The position numbers were made by a program, and so were the translations under genes. From NCBI GenBank assembly GCA_001910725.1, contig MJGA01000009.1, forward strand, positions 620,001-684,000: a stretch of DNA of 64,000 bases, read 5' to 3'. This document shows, piece after piece, positions 25,828 to 36,900 of the stretch. The number at the start of each line of letters is the position of its first letter. The stretch's first letter is position 1. The notes below the pieces were generated by a model, which made no database searches, was not told the DNA's origin, and saw only the letters and a list, made by a program, of their open reading frames with translations. Source of the DNA: Phanerodontia chrysosporium (lineage: Eukaryota > Basidiomycota > Agaricomycetes > Polyporales > Phanerochaetaceae).

Positions 25828-28088
25828 ATGGTCCCTGCCAACTTTGCCAGCCAGGTCTGCGACGTCATCCACACCGGAGGGAGGGCTGCCTGCGAGAAGG
25901 CGCTAGAGGTACGCATACATGCCTCAGAGCACTCGAGGGTGCAGCAGCTGACAGGCGAGATAGTCTCTCGCGCAGTTCTGCCCTCCTTCCCTCGCTGCCC
26001 CTTTCGATGATGATCCTCCGCTTCTGTTTGACACTGAAGACGAGGAAGAGGTCCATGGGCTCATGTCATTCATCCAGCGGACGACCACCGCCCATGCAGC
26101 CCTCATGGTGAGTCCCGACCTTTGCTGTTACCCGCATACGTGCTGACATGGGCGTGTGCAGCACAAGCAGGAGCAGATGACCACCGCACATGCACACGCG
26201 CTTGACGAGAAGGACAGGGACTTGCAGTCGACGCCTTCAGGAACTCGCTCGCGTCCGCCAAGATTTCATCCTCAGCAACGCAACTCTCGACGAGCTCAGC
26301 ACGAAGTACAAGAACGTCCATGAACAGTACGAGCTCGCGGAGAGCGATCGCAACATGATCCAGAGTTTCTACGACGAGGCCGAGCACCGCGTCACCATCC
26401 TCAAGAACCAGCTCGCGGAGCTCGCGCAGAAGCACGACCGACTTGAGGCCGAGCACAAGGATGTTTGCAGCCAGCATGACGAGCTGAAGGCTGCGCACGA
26501 GAAGACGCTTTTCGAGCTCGCAGACGAGATCGGCGACCGCGCCGAGGCCGACATGGCTCTCGCTACGGCTAAGGACGAGCGAGACACTTTCATGCGGCAG
26601 GTCGAGACTGCCACTGCAGACGCTAACGCACTCGCGACTCGCACCGAGAGCCTCACCCATGCCAGGGACAGCGCACGTGCGGAAGTCGAGCAGGTTCAGA
26701 GTGCACTCCTCGGGGCTCGCAAGCGGGCAACGTCCGCCGAGACAAGGGTGACCTCTCTTGAAACAGAGGTTGCGAAGCTCACTGCTGTCGTCGAGCTGCT
26801 CACCGGCGAGTTCAAGCAGCGCGAGGCCGAGTCCCAGGCGCGTTTTGAGCGAGAGAAGGCAGAGCTTGCAGCTGCACTCGAGCTCGAGCAGCAGCACGCA
26901 GCCGACGTCGACGAACGCTTTGCGCACGCTTCCACCCAGCTCACACGGACGACTCACGAGGCTGCGTCGCTCAAGGCCCGCGTTGGCGAGCTCGAGGCAG
27001 CCGCCGAGGCAGCCGCTGGCGACATGGATGCGCTGAGGCTCGAGCGGGACATGATCGCTGGTCAGGAGGAGGAACTCCATTGCAAGTGCGACGGACTAGA
27101 GGAGCTGTTGCAGACGTCTAAGGACGCGCTCGAAGGCGAGAAGGCCAAGGCAACGAGGCTCTCCAGGAGCTCGATGCAGAGAAGACAAAGTCTGCCGAAC
27201 TGGAGAGCCGTCTCGTCGACTCCGAGAAGACGGTGGCTTCTCTCACGGGCGACCGCGCCCTGTTGCAACTGCAGCTCGAGGCCACGAGCGCCGCACTCGC
27301 TACGGAGCAGCGCGCCCGAGCTGAAGCCGAGCACGGCCAGGACAACACCGCGCACATCCTCGCTGTCGTACTCGCCGAGCTCGCCGCACTCAAGGATGCG
27401 CATGCAGCGCAGGCCAGCGAGGCTGTCGCCCTCCGCACACAACTCGAGGCCGCCCAAGACCAGAACCGCGCACTGACGGCGCAGCTCGGCGCCGAGACGG
27501 ACGCGCACGCGGGCCTCCGCGAGGAGTTTGACGGCGTGCAGGCCCGCGCGGCGCACGTCGCCTCGGAGAACCGCATTCTGCGCGCGCAACTCGCTGAGCA
27601 TGCCACTGCCGCGAAGGCCGAGAAGGAGAACGTCGAGAACGTGCCGGCCAAGGCTGCCCCGCGCAAGAAGGCGAGCCGCGTCTTCGAGACGCCGCAGAAG
27701 ACGCCGCTGCGCCCAGGCAACTCCGCCGCCGTGCTGTCCTCGAGCTCGTCGCTCGCGTCGACCGCCTCGGATGTGTCGCTCACTGCGTCTGTCATCGACG
27801 GCTCTGATGCGTCGCCTGCACCTGCGTCTGTGCTCCCCGGCTCGCCCTCGGTGCCGTTCGTGTTCGCCTTTGGCTCCCCCGGTGCTCGTCGTGCTGGTCC
27901 CTCTGGCATGCCCACCTCCAAGCGCACCGCGTCGGCCTCGGGCAGCTTCTTCCAGCGCATGGTGCGTCTTTCGCCGTCGTCTGCGGGACGGTACTCACAG
28001 AACGGAGCAGATGGGCCGCACCGCGGGCAGCTCACCGCTCGCTGCTAATGGCGCCGCGTCTGCGCCTGGGTCGCCTGCGCTTGCGTAG
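25828..28088 (+). CDS. Long coiled-coil protein, left copy
   Basis: I assign no function. The model starts at ATG 25828 (MVPANFASQVCDVIHTGG) and uses an intron beginning GTACGC at about 25909. The next exon is acidic (PPLLFDTEDEEEVHGLMSFIQ), then an intron near 26106-26161 and a long exon of heptad repeats (LAELAQKHDRLEAEHKD, VTSLETEVAKLTAVVELL) of some 420 residues. A Ser/Pro-rich tail with a TPQKTPLRPG motif follows, then a last intron near 27961 and a short exon ending at TAG 28086-28088. The join from HKQEQMTTAHAHALDEKDRDLQ into the main coil changes frame at 26224-26240 in both copies; the main frame also has its own ATG at 26190. Relative to the right copy one base is lost at about 27152, breaking the frame in the coil. 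Confidence 0.65.
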
Positions 28089-29229
28089 ACGTGTATGTCT
28101 GGAGACTTCACCTCACCTATCATCGTGTCCTATGGTCGGCCGAAAACTGCAAAACCCACGTAATCGCGACTCGTGCGACGCCGGCTCGCTCGTCCAGAAA
28201 CTCAAAAAAGAAAATAAAGAAACGATCTCACCCACTGTGTCGTTCATTCGACACGGTCGCGATGCACATATGACTCGACACTACCTCTTTTCCCTTCTAA
28301 ACTCACGGCGAAGCATCATCCTCGTCTCATTCGCGACAAGCCCTTTCCATCGGGGCCTGCTCCCGCCTTTGCTCTGAATATCGCTCTGGACCTCGCTTTC
28401 GACTTTGCTCTGCACTCGGTCTCACGCCGCACTCGGGGTCTACTCTCGTCCTGCGATCTCGTTTCTCGTGCTTGCTCTCGTTCCCGTTCTGGATCTCGCC
28501 GCCTAATGCCTTTTCTCAACGTCTCCGTCTCGCTCTCAGTGCTCCATATTGCCGGCTTCGCCTAATGTCTTACCTTGCGCTACGTCTTGGAGAACTGGCC
28601 ATCTTGCACGCATACAGGCCTGTTTCCGTCGTCCAGCACCGCGCATCCTCGCCGGGTGTTTCATATATGCTCCCGCCTACCTAATTCGCCCTCCCAAAGC
28701 CGGGAAGTGCTTTGCATACCCTCTCTCGCCAGCATACAGTCCTCACTCTGCCCGGGATCAATCCACGCGCCTTGAGCCCCGGTCATACATTCGGTTATCT
28801 TCTATGCCTCGCCTTTAATCACTTCCCCCTTCGCCATTCAGCATTCTTTTCTTTTTCTTCGCTGCGCTCCCGCGCTCCGCCTCATCCATGGTAAAAAAAC
28901 GAATTCGAAGAACGGACAACAACCGCAAGACACAAAAAATGACAAAACCTCGAAAACTCATATTGCAATGGTTTGAATGTAGAAAAGTACAAAACACCCC
29001 GTGGATGTAGTGGCTTTCATTTGAATACACCTTTCGTCTGTCTGCACAAGCAATCAGCTCGCGTGCGTCTGTGAATGTATGTCCCACGGCACAAGGGGCA
29101 AGTGCGCACAAAATATGTCCAGTGGTACGACAAACGAGCTGACAATACAACGTATTCCGAGGCGACGCACTTATTGCTGTATTTCCACCACTCAGTCAAC
29201 TTCCAGGCTAGACGAGGCTACATGACAAG
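28089..29229. other. Spacer between the left coiled-coil gene and relic D
   Basis: This is the convergent 3' flank, also present in the right arm. Frames here are short and not conserved between the arms, which argues against coding. Confidence 0.5.
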
Positions 29230-29434
29230 TCACGACATAACGGGAGGCTCTGATAAGTCTTCCAGCCGCATTTTGAGCTGGCAGATCAAGCCCTGGAGCT
29301 CAATGTCCTCTATCGACGTCGACGCTATTGATACTGCTGCTGTTCCGCTTTTTGACGGTGTCTAGGTAATCAAGCGCAAGCCGGATAGTTTCGCTTTTGC
29401 GGCAAAGGCTCACAATCTTCGATGACCCATCCAT
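29230..29434 (-). pseudogene. Relic D: truncated member of the A/B/C zinc-cluster-like family
   Basis: On the minus strand, ATG 29432-29434 opens MDGSSKIVSLCRKSETIRLA then LDYLDTVKKRNSSS. This aligns with exon 1 of gene B (SVCNGRKTIEMALEYIDILK, KWNSNSS). At 29312/29313 the sequence jumps straight into the last 83 nt of gene B (copy of 36818-36900), including its stop at 29230-29232, but out of frame. The Cys cluster and most of the C-terminal domain are missing. It is an internally deleted copy of the gene-B position in the left arm. Confidence 0.75.
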
Positions 29435-30160
29435 CGTGTTTGGTGGTCGTGATGGCTCACACTAGAGAGGGGACGAGAGATTAGCGGGTGAGACAGACGA
29501 TGATATATCAGCGAATCAGAATGAACTGGTGACCGACCCGTTGGGTCCATAGCAGCGCGGCGTCCTGAGAGCCCCTGAGATGGAGGTGAGGGTGAACGTC
29601 TTTGGTGCGCCGGAGCTGCTAACGCGATCACCTGAACGACGGGGCCAACGCCGTTGTGTACGTACTCCGTGTGAAGAACGACTGCCCTTACACGACTCAA
29701 ATTGTGTAACATGCTTTGCAGAAGCAGACTCCTATCCAGAGGGCGGCCTAGAGTCTCGTCATTTGATTTATATACTTCAGAATGTTGCCACTAGAGTACT
29801 AGGTCAGGACAAGGGGCAGATGCATGAGGCTTCAGCGCAGCTTACGCACCTGGTGACTCACGCGTCCGCGCAAAATTGAATTTGTATGCACGCTAGTGCT
29901 TGAATGGTATGGAACGTATTACTTCAGATAGGATAGCTGTCTTCGTACTCACACAAACCGGCTGCGAGAGTTTATCACGCACTAAGTGGACCATCCCGGG
30001 TGGTAACGTCCGAAGGTCTATCCTTGAGTAGTGTAGTCTATAGATGTGTCCAACACGGGTCTGGCCGTGTGGGCGAAAGGTATTGAGAGTCTATGGTAGA
30101 TCGACAACAGGAAGCGGTGCACAAAGCAAGATCGACAGAGCAGTGGGGTTCAAAGCGTGC
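29435..30160. other. Intergenic, no supported gene
   Basis: Spacer between relic D and the 3' end of PDX1. Frames on both strands are short and without recognisable motifs. Confidence 0.4.
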
Positions 30161-31659
30161 TCAAAAGAGGCCTTCGAACGGGTTCGCGGACTTCTTCGTC
30201 TCGTTCTTCGGTGGCACTGCAGGCGCGGGCGGCGTGCTGACCTTTGGCGCGGGTGGGTAGTAGTCCGCGATGATGTCGTCGAACGTTGGCACCGGGCCTG
30301 GAGCTAAAGGAGCGTGAGCATCAACGGTCAATGTGGTAGGCTTGACATGTGCTCACCAGGCTTGTATGCCTTTTGCGAAGCCTCGAGCATGTTCGCGACG
30401 ATGAGCCGCCGGATGGCGGGGCCGTCGAGCGGGGGCGCCGGTGCGGTCTTCTTCTCGCCTGCAGCGCCAAAGGTGCGCTCCGCGCGCAGCTTCTCGTCCT
30501 CTTTCTCAAGCGCAGCCTTCCAGGTGCCGAGGGGCCCGCTCGCCTTGCCGAGGTACGCAAGCACATCACCCTTCGTGACCATCCCGCGCACGCCCGTGCC
30601 CTTGATCTTGTCTGCGTCGGAGATGCCGTGTTCCTGTAGCAGGCGCAGCACACTCGGGAACAGCGGCCGCGAGCTCGAGGGCTCGCCGTGTGCGGGGCGC
30701 TGTGGCGGCACGGAGGGCGAGGCACCGGACTTGTCCGGGATTGTTGACGGCGGCGTGAAGGTGGAGGACTCGGGCTTTGCAGCTGACTCGGGTTTTGGTT
30801 GTGAGGGTTGGGAGTCTTCTTGAGGGATCTCGAGGTTCGAGATGTCGTCGCCTTCCTCGGCCAGCAGAGCGATGACCTTGCCTACGGGGACGTTCTTCGT
30901 ACCATCGGGGGCCTAGTGCACAAAACGAGGTCAGTCACGGTGTCAAACGACAAGGGCTTGCCAGGTTCTGTGATACGGAGCACCCAAGCTACCTCGTTTT
31001 CGTGAAGGAGCGCGGATAAGAAATGTAATCCCAACGACAACGCCGACCCCCGAACTTATGGCGTCTAGACGCGTTGCACATAGGATCGCTGAGCAGCGTA
31101 TAGGAGTATTCGCATGACAAACGGAGTCTTTCGTTTTCGATGGGCCAGCGATCCTGCGCCGTATGCACAAAAGAAGTGGGTTGCGGACAATTCGCGTCTA
31201 AGCCGCCCCAATGGCCATTTGCTCCGTAACTCCGGGGCATGCAGACAGTCCGCTCGCAGGCATACGTGTACACTCACCAGAATCTTGCCCACAACTCCAT
31301 CATCCTGCGCCTCGACGTCAATCGTCGCCTTGTCCGTTTCCTGCCGAGCGCAAACGTGAGCGGGTGCGGTGCTCGAAACAGTTTGACGATGCCACTGACA
31401 ATCTCGAGCAGGACGTCGCCGGCCGAGAACGACTCCCCCTCTTTCTTCTTCCACGACGCAATGCCGCCCTCGGTCATGGTCGGGGACATCGCCGGCATTG
31501 TGAATTTTGAGACGGCCTGCCGCGACGCTGACGACTGAAAGCCTGCCGAGAAACGGTCAATGACGCACGGAGCTGGCAGCACACTGGACACCTCGCCGTA
31601 CATCGCCTCGCACCCGCTGCGCGGAGCACCGTGTTCGCTGTCCTGTGGGCTGCGTGCAT
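30161..31659 (-). CDS. PDX1: Pyruvate dehydrogenase complex protein X (E3-binding protein)
   Basis: PDX1 anchors dihydrolipoamide dehydrogenase (E3) in the mitochondrial pyruvate dehydrogenase complex. The ATG at 31657-31659 starts a presequence ([20 protein letters not shown]). Intron 31543-31601 joins it to [13 protein letters not shown]. The lipoyl domain reads [20 protein letters not shown] and, after an intron, [20 protein letters not shown] with the lipoyl Lys. A 365-nt intron (30913-31277) precedes [20 protein letters not shown]. After a Pro/Ser linker comes the peripheral subunit-binding domain ([39 protein letters not shown]). The last exon ends [11 protein letters not shown] with TGA at 30161-30163. 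There is no acyltransferase domain, as expected for E3BP rather than E2. Confidence 0.92.
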
Positions 31660-32135
31660 CGTTGTTGTCGTCCTCGAGGAGGGTGTGTGCGGCGACAAAA
31701 AGGCGTAGGGCAATCCCCAGCGTTCGGAAACTGGGACGAGTTCGCCCGTGCGCCCGCGCCAAAGCGCGACGCAGGCCCTGTTGCCAAAAACGGCAGCCTC
31801 CCGGCACGTGACCCGTGTAAATTGGCTGGAAGGCCAAAGCGCGTCCTCATTCGCCGCCGCCCTCTCCACCGCCAACCTCATCGCCCAGCGACCCCCGCAC
31901 ACCGTCTCGCGCGTCGCTACCCCGTCTGAACGCCGTCGAACACCTCGCGCTCGCCCTCGACTCACCAGATCTACCCTCGTCGGTCTGGCAATTATATTCT
32001 GCAGGCCGTCGGAATCGACCTTTTAGGCTCAGCCGCTTTTTTGAAGAGCCATCTGGTCACTTCACCTAGCTTTGCTCCGGGTCCCCGCCTTTATTTCCTC
32101 CTTTGTCCATTATTGAGGCACCAACGACATCCAAG
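31660..32135. promoter_or_regulatory. Divergent promoter region of PDX1 and gene A
   Basis: The two genes start 476 nt apart in opposite directions, so this stretch should contain both promoters. No TATA box of convincing form is seen. Confidence 0.4.
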
Positions 32136-34955
32136 ATGGACATTGGGCCGAAAGGCCCTCTCAAAGGAACGCTTGAAGATCTTTGCACAGAGGACAGCAC
32201 ACGCTCCACGGCGTGGAAGTTTTATCTGAATCTCAAGAAGGTCAGACCGGGGCAGGATAACCAGGTCCTGCCGAAAGGTTACATGAGTATATGCGCATTT
32301 CTGGCGTCGCAACAGTATGTTCTGTACCACTGTGGATTTGCTCGTGCTAGATCAACCCTTCTTCTAGCACTGCCAACCTCGACGTTTCCTTCAAGGATGC
32401 TTTCAAGAAAACCGGACTTAACAGCGATATCCACTTCTGGCAAAATCTACAAGAAATAGAGAAGATACTCCTGGAAGCGGCTGCAAGCACAACCTCCCCG
32501 CGCCTTCACTACAGCCTGCTGCCCACCTATGAGTCACGGTGTGAGCACTGTAAAAAGTGCAATACAAAGTGCTATGTTATACCGCATGTCTCTGGGAAGC
32601 GGCAGAGTCAGAAGTGTATATGGTGCTTCAGCATGAAGAGGCCGTGTGCGCCCAATTGTGACGTGCAGGACAACCCAGGTACGGCGCACCGCCACATAAC
32701 CCCATGGTTAGCTCAGGTACTTATGTCTTTCAGATGACGACTTGCAGTGGTCTCCGCCAGCCAAGAAGAGGTCTCTCGACGAGCGGTGCAAGAAGATCGA
32801 GCAGCGGGGTGAAAAGCCAGTGCAGAAGCAAGCTGCCAAGCGCACAGGTGCGAATGCACGGCTGCCATGTGTTGGGCGGGCGATAACGAGTCTTTGTTCC
32901 CCCAGACTGCCCTGAACTGCCCCCTTTCAATGCCACTCCTTCCACAGCAACCCCATCCACCACCAGTGCAGGTCCCTCTGCTCCCCGCCAACCAGCACCG
33001 TCATCCTCAACATTGACTGCCACTCCAGTTGTGCAAGAGTCGGTGTCGAAGCTCGCTCGTCCGATGATCTCCACTCTTTCTGTCACGTCCGTTGCTGCGG
33101 CAAAGCCTGCAGCGAGTTCTCCGGCAGAGCCTTCACGACAGCACACGGACTCGGAAATGCCTCCAAGTTCACAACCTCCGCCACAAGCGAAACCGACGAC
33201 CCCCACGCAGCCTGCAGGCAAAACAACCTCGGGAACGTCTTTGCAAGTACACCGGAAGCCAGGCCCTGGTCGGTCTTCTGTGGGATTGGTGCCACTCGGG
33301 GCCTGTAGCGACAGTTCTGCCCCTCCTGCATCGATAAATGCGAACGCAGTTGCAGGCCCCTCTTCCAGTGTATCTCAGCCTCGCAAGCCGCCGTCTGCGG
33401 GTGCCGGCAAGACACCGAGCAGAGCGTCCACGCAGAACACGTCTGCTCGCACGACGACCGCGTCAACCGCGTCCCAGGGCTCCTCGTCCGTCAAGAAGGA
33501 GCGTCCCGCCACCGGATCCGGATCAGCCAGCACGCCGGGCCGACGCCTGTCTTCATCGCAGACACAGGCGCCCGTGCCACAAAGCCAGCAGCGGGAGCCG
33601 CCCGTCTTTGACTTTGGCTCGGGCGGCGTCACAGCGTTCGAGAGCCTCCAGATTCCCACCACCCTCGAGCCCGCCATCGATTTGGGCCCTGTGCAGAGGC
33701 CGTCTCACCGGGCAAGAGCGGGTGGATCGCCCAAGACGGGGTCGAGCAAACCACCGATTACGCCCGCGAAAAGGCCTCCAGACGATGCCAGCCCCCAGAC
33801 GTCGAAGAAGCGGAGGATCAACATCGTGCACGCTTCGACTGCTGGGTTTCAGGAGCCCCCGTCTCCAGTCAACGTCTCACCTACAACGCCTAGATCAAAT
33901 CAGCCAGGTGCCCAGCCAACGCCGCCTCATTCCAGGAAGCACTCCCCAGCCCGCGGGTCCAGTGTGTCGCAGCCATCGTCTCCCGTGCTACCTCCCACGG
34001 CCCCTCTCGCGTCCTCCCCACTGGGTCTTTCACAGCTCTCCCGAGAGATCGAAGAGCTCCCCAGTTTGGGGTCGCCACGAACCAGGCTCCCCACGCCCAT
34101 CAGCCCGCTCTCACGGGCTGTCACGCTTCCTGCGTTCGATGAAGGCTCCGCCTCCTTGCATCCTGGCTCAAGCGCGCGCGAGGCATCTCGCTTCTCGAGG
34201 GACAGCTCGCCGCGTTATCCCATGCGCCCGTTGCTGCCCACGCCGCGTTCGAGCCTTTCTGCGCCCGTAGTCACGCCACCAGTGTCGTCTGCTGAGCAAC
34301 GCAGACCCACGGTCCCGGTGGACGTCGTCATGCAGGACTCCATCTCGGCCCCGCCGCCTACTCCACCGCGCTCCGGCACGCCACAACCATCTGCAATACC
34401 TCTACCGGCGGTCCTAACGCCTGCAGGTGCGCCTGTGTTTGTTCCGCCGCCCGCACCGGTGCTAGTACAGAGCGCTGCGGCACGGCCCGTGGCAGTACCG
34501 CCCGCCGTCCCTGCCTCTGCATCGATCGTCGTTCCCGTCCCACCGCCGCCTGCCCCATCAGCGTCGGCATCATCGTCAGCAACAGCACTAGCACCCGCAC
34601 CCGCCGCGCCGACAGCCTCCCCGATACCCGAGCCGTACATCCAGCTCGTGTACCGCAAAGCACACGAGCTGGCGGCGCACCTCGGCGCGCACGGCTGCGC
34701 ACAGCTCGAGCTGCGCTGCGCGCTGCGCGACATGGCGGGGCGCCTCGCGCGCATCGACGCCCTGCGGCGGCAGGGCGAGGCCGCGCGCGCGCGCAGCTTC
34801 GACGGGCTGCTTCTCGGGGCGGCGGGGGCGGTCGTCGCGTGCCGTGCGGAGCTGCGCCGCCGCGCGAGCCTGTCGTAGACGACGTGCTGGACATGCTCGT
34901 CGAGGAGCTCGAGGAGCGCCTCCAGACGCTGCGCGAGGCTGTGCCGGAGGTGTAG
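32136..34955 (+). CDS. Zinc-cluster-like family protein A
   Basis: The protein is uncharacterised. Exon 1 (ATG 32136) encodes a helical segment ending AFLASQQ. Exon 2 carries CEHCKKCNTKC and KCIWCFSMKRPC, a CX2C-X6-C-X14-CX2C-X6-C pattern like a Zn(II)2Cys6 cluster but with a longer central loop. Exons 3-4 add PPAKKRSLDERCKK and then about 500 Pro/Ser-rich, probably disordered residues. The last domain (YRKAHELAAHLGAHGCAQLE, LRCALRDMAGRLARID) matches genes B and C. The printed frame stops at 34876-34878. Adding one base near 34864 (GC to GCC) continues it into VVDDVLDMLVEELEERLQTL and the stop at 34953-34955, as in B and C. A DNA- or chromatin-binding role is only a guess. Confidence 0.7.
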
Positions 34956-35514
34956 GGATGCCGTTATTGGGTTTGGGCCAGGCGCAGGGCTGCGTGTTAT
35001 GCTTTGTCTTTGTGTTGCCTTGAGGTTGCACATTTCGCGCACATTTGTGTCCTCCACGTGTTCTCATCTGTTTTGTCGTATTCGTACTGTCGTAATTATT
35101 GTGTGTCATTTAGCGTCTGTACTTCGTCTCCCCCTCTGGATCCTTGTAGTTCTAGATGTGCCTCTTGCTATACCTTCGTTAATGAAGTGTACTCCGTCTG
35201 GTCTGTAATAATGCTACAGTAGTAGCGAGACTTCTTACGACTTGCCGCTTGTTTTGCTCGTGGGAGTCACGGTCCCTTTGCTGTCAAGCGTGGCGTGTTG
35301 ACTCGCGTCGCAATTCGCGCCACGACATCATGTCGTGTTCCGCAGTCAACAGCGTTGTGACTCGTGTGCAGTTCCGGCTTGTCTAATCCACGAGCATCGC
35401 CCCATACGACTCTGGCAGAGTCATCACTCCCGAGAGAGCTGGGCCTCTCCACGACATCATGAACGCCACACAAGCGTAGCATCACTGGTCCCTGTCCTGG
35501 GCGTTCGCGGTCGG
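34956..35514. other. Intergenic gap
   Basis: Spacer between genes A and B. No gene or RNA is supported. Confidence 0.4.
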
Positions 35515-35522
35515 TATATAAA
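35515..35522 (+). promoter_or_regulatory. TATA box of gene B
   Basis: TATATAAA lies 36 nt upstream of the gene-B ATG. This implies a very short leader if it is used. Confidence 0.5.
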
Positions 35523-35550
35523 CCCCTCAACTCAACCCGAGATTTTGACA

Positions 35551-36900
35551 ATGCAGCAATCGTCAAACACCACGGATAGTCTACGAAAGGCTCTGCAGAG
35601 CGTTTGCAATGGACGCAAGACAATCGAAATGGCACTCGAATACATTGATATCCTCAAGAAATGGAACAGCAACAGCTCTGGCGGCCACACCGTTGCCTAT
35701 GTCTGCGCGTACCTCGCGTCCGAGCGGTGAGTGTCTTCTCGTTGCCAGCAGCGCTGCCAGAAATATGACGTCCGCCGCAGCCTACAGACGGCCGACATGC
35801 TCGCCGCGCAGGCCATCGCGCGCTGCAGGGACAGCAAGATGTGCAGCCGTGAGTTCTGGCGGCTGGTGGACAGCACCGAGGACCAGCTCGTCGAGGCCGC
35901 ACGCAGCGGCGTCGCCTCTTCCGTGCGCCGCACGTTCCAGTACGAGCGGCTGCAGCGCCGTGCGGAGGCATGCATGGCGTGCGAGAGCCGCGGGCTGCCG
36001 TGCATCGTGTCGCGGCGCACGGCGAAGCGGGCCATGCTGCACGGCAGCGCCAAGTGCCAGCTCTGCTTTGCGCGCAAGACGACGTGTGCCGGGCGCGATG
36101 ACGTGAGGCAGGCGCGTGGTGAGTGACTCACCGTCCGGAGCATCTGTCGTGGGCTTATTGTGACCTTGGCGCGCAGCGGATGTGCCTCCGCGGGGCGTCG
36201 AGAACGAGGGGCCACCTGCAGCAGAAACAATAGCGGAGAATCGTCAGGCACCCCGAACGAACACAGTACGTGCGCTCGCACACTCGACAACGTTGATCTC
36301 GCTCGAACATCTTCCCGTAGGTCCTCCCGTGGTACGTGCCGCCCACGTCGACTCTCCGCCCCGCCCCGCTGACAGCTTCCCGCAGGGTGCCCGCAAGGCG
36401 CTGGGACCAGCACGGCCAAGCAGCGCGGCCGCCGCCGCGCCGTCTGTGGGTACCTCCCCAAACGGCAGATGCCAGACTGCGTCCCCAGTAACACCAACGA
36501 TCCCTCGAGGAAGCGCCGCAGGACCGACGCCGCCCCAGAGCCGGAGGACGCCCCGCCCGCGAGTGCTGCCGCGCCGTCGCCGGACGACTGCATGTACGTC
36601 GAGATGGCGTGCGAGAAAGCACAGCACGTCATTGCGCACGTCGACCAGCACGGGTGCGGGGCCTTGCGTCTCGGCGTTCTTGTGCGCGACATGGGTGGCA
36701 CGCTCACGCCGCTGGCGGGGGTGTCCCTTGAAGGCCTCGATACGGACACGTTTGGCCTGGCGCGCAAGCGCGTAGAGCTCGCTATCCGGGATGTTGCAGC
36801 GTTCGACGCGGAGAGTCTAGAGGACATTGAGCTCCAGGGCTTGATCTGCCAGCTCAAAATGCGGCTGGAAGACTTATCAGAGCCTCCCGTTATGTCGTGA
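35551..36900 (+). CDS. Zinc-cluster-like family protein B
   Basis: This is a paralogue of genes A and C. Exon 1 (ATG 35551) ends VCAYLASER and has a GTGAGT donor near 35727. Exon 2 has a helical stretch (FWRLVDSTEDQLVEAARSGV) and the cluster CMACESRGLPC ... KCQLCFARKTTC, i.e. CX2C-X6-C-X17-CX2C-X6-C. Two further introns (near 36120-36177 and 36270-36384) lead to a Pro/Ala linker with RKRRRTD, a likely nuclear signal. The C-terminal domain reads EKAQHVIAHVDQHGCGALRL ... LVRDMGGTL and ends SEPPVMS with TGA 36898-36900. One base is missing in the C run at 36483-36486, which joins the linker to the C-terminal frame. The last 83 nt lie inside the right duplication arm and are copied in relic D. 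Confidence 0.7.

Larger units (their letters stand above)
25510..29312. repeat. Left arm of a ~3.8-kb inverted segmental duplication
   Basis: This stretch is the reverse complement of 36818-40561. From about 25.8 to 28.1 kb the match is nearly perfect. From 28.1 to 29.3 kb there are base changes and indels, including a 66-nt left-only insert at 28222-28287 containing GTGTCG-TTCATT-CGACAC. The outer 300 nt (25510-25800) still align but only at roughly 70-75 percent by eye. Strong identity stops at 29312. Arm-specific differences show these are two real loci, not one sequence assembled twice. Confidence 0.93.

Noticed and set aside
29075..29365. Plus-strand frame crossing the left-arm boundary (mirrored in the right arm at 35697-37055, minus)
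   Set aside because: It runs antisense through relic D and gene B and is open only by chance; it has no domain.
30161..31659. Dihydrolipoamide acetyltransferase (E2)
   Set aside because: Lipoyl and subunit-binding domains are present but the catalytic acyltransferase domain with its HxxxDG motif is absent.
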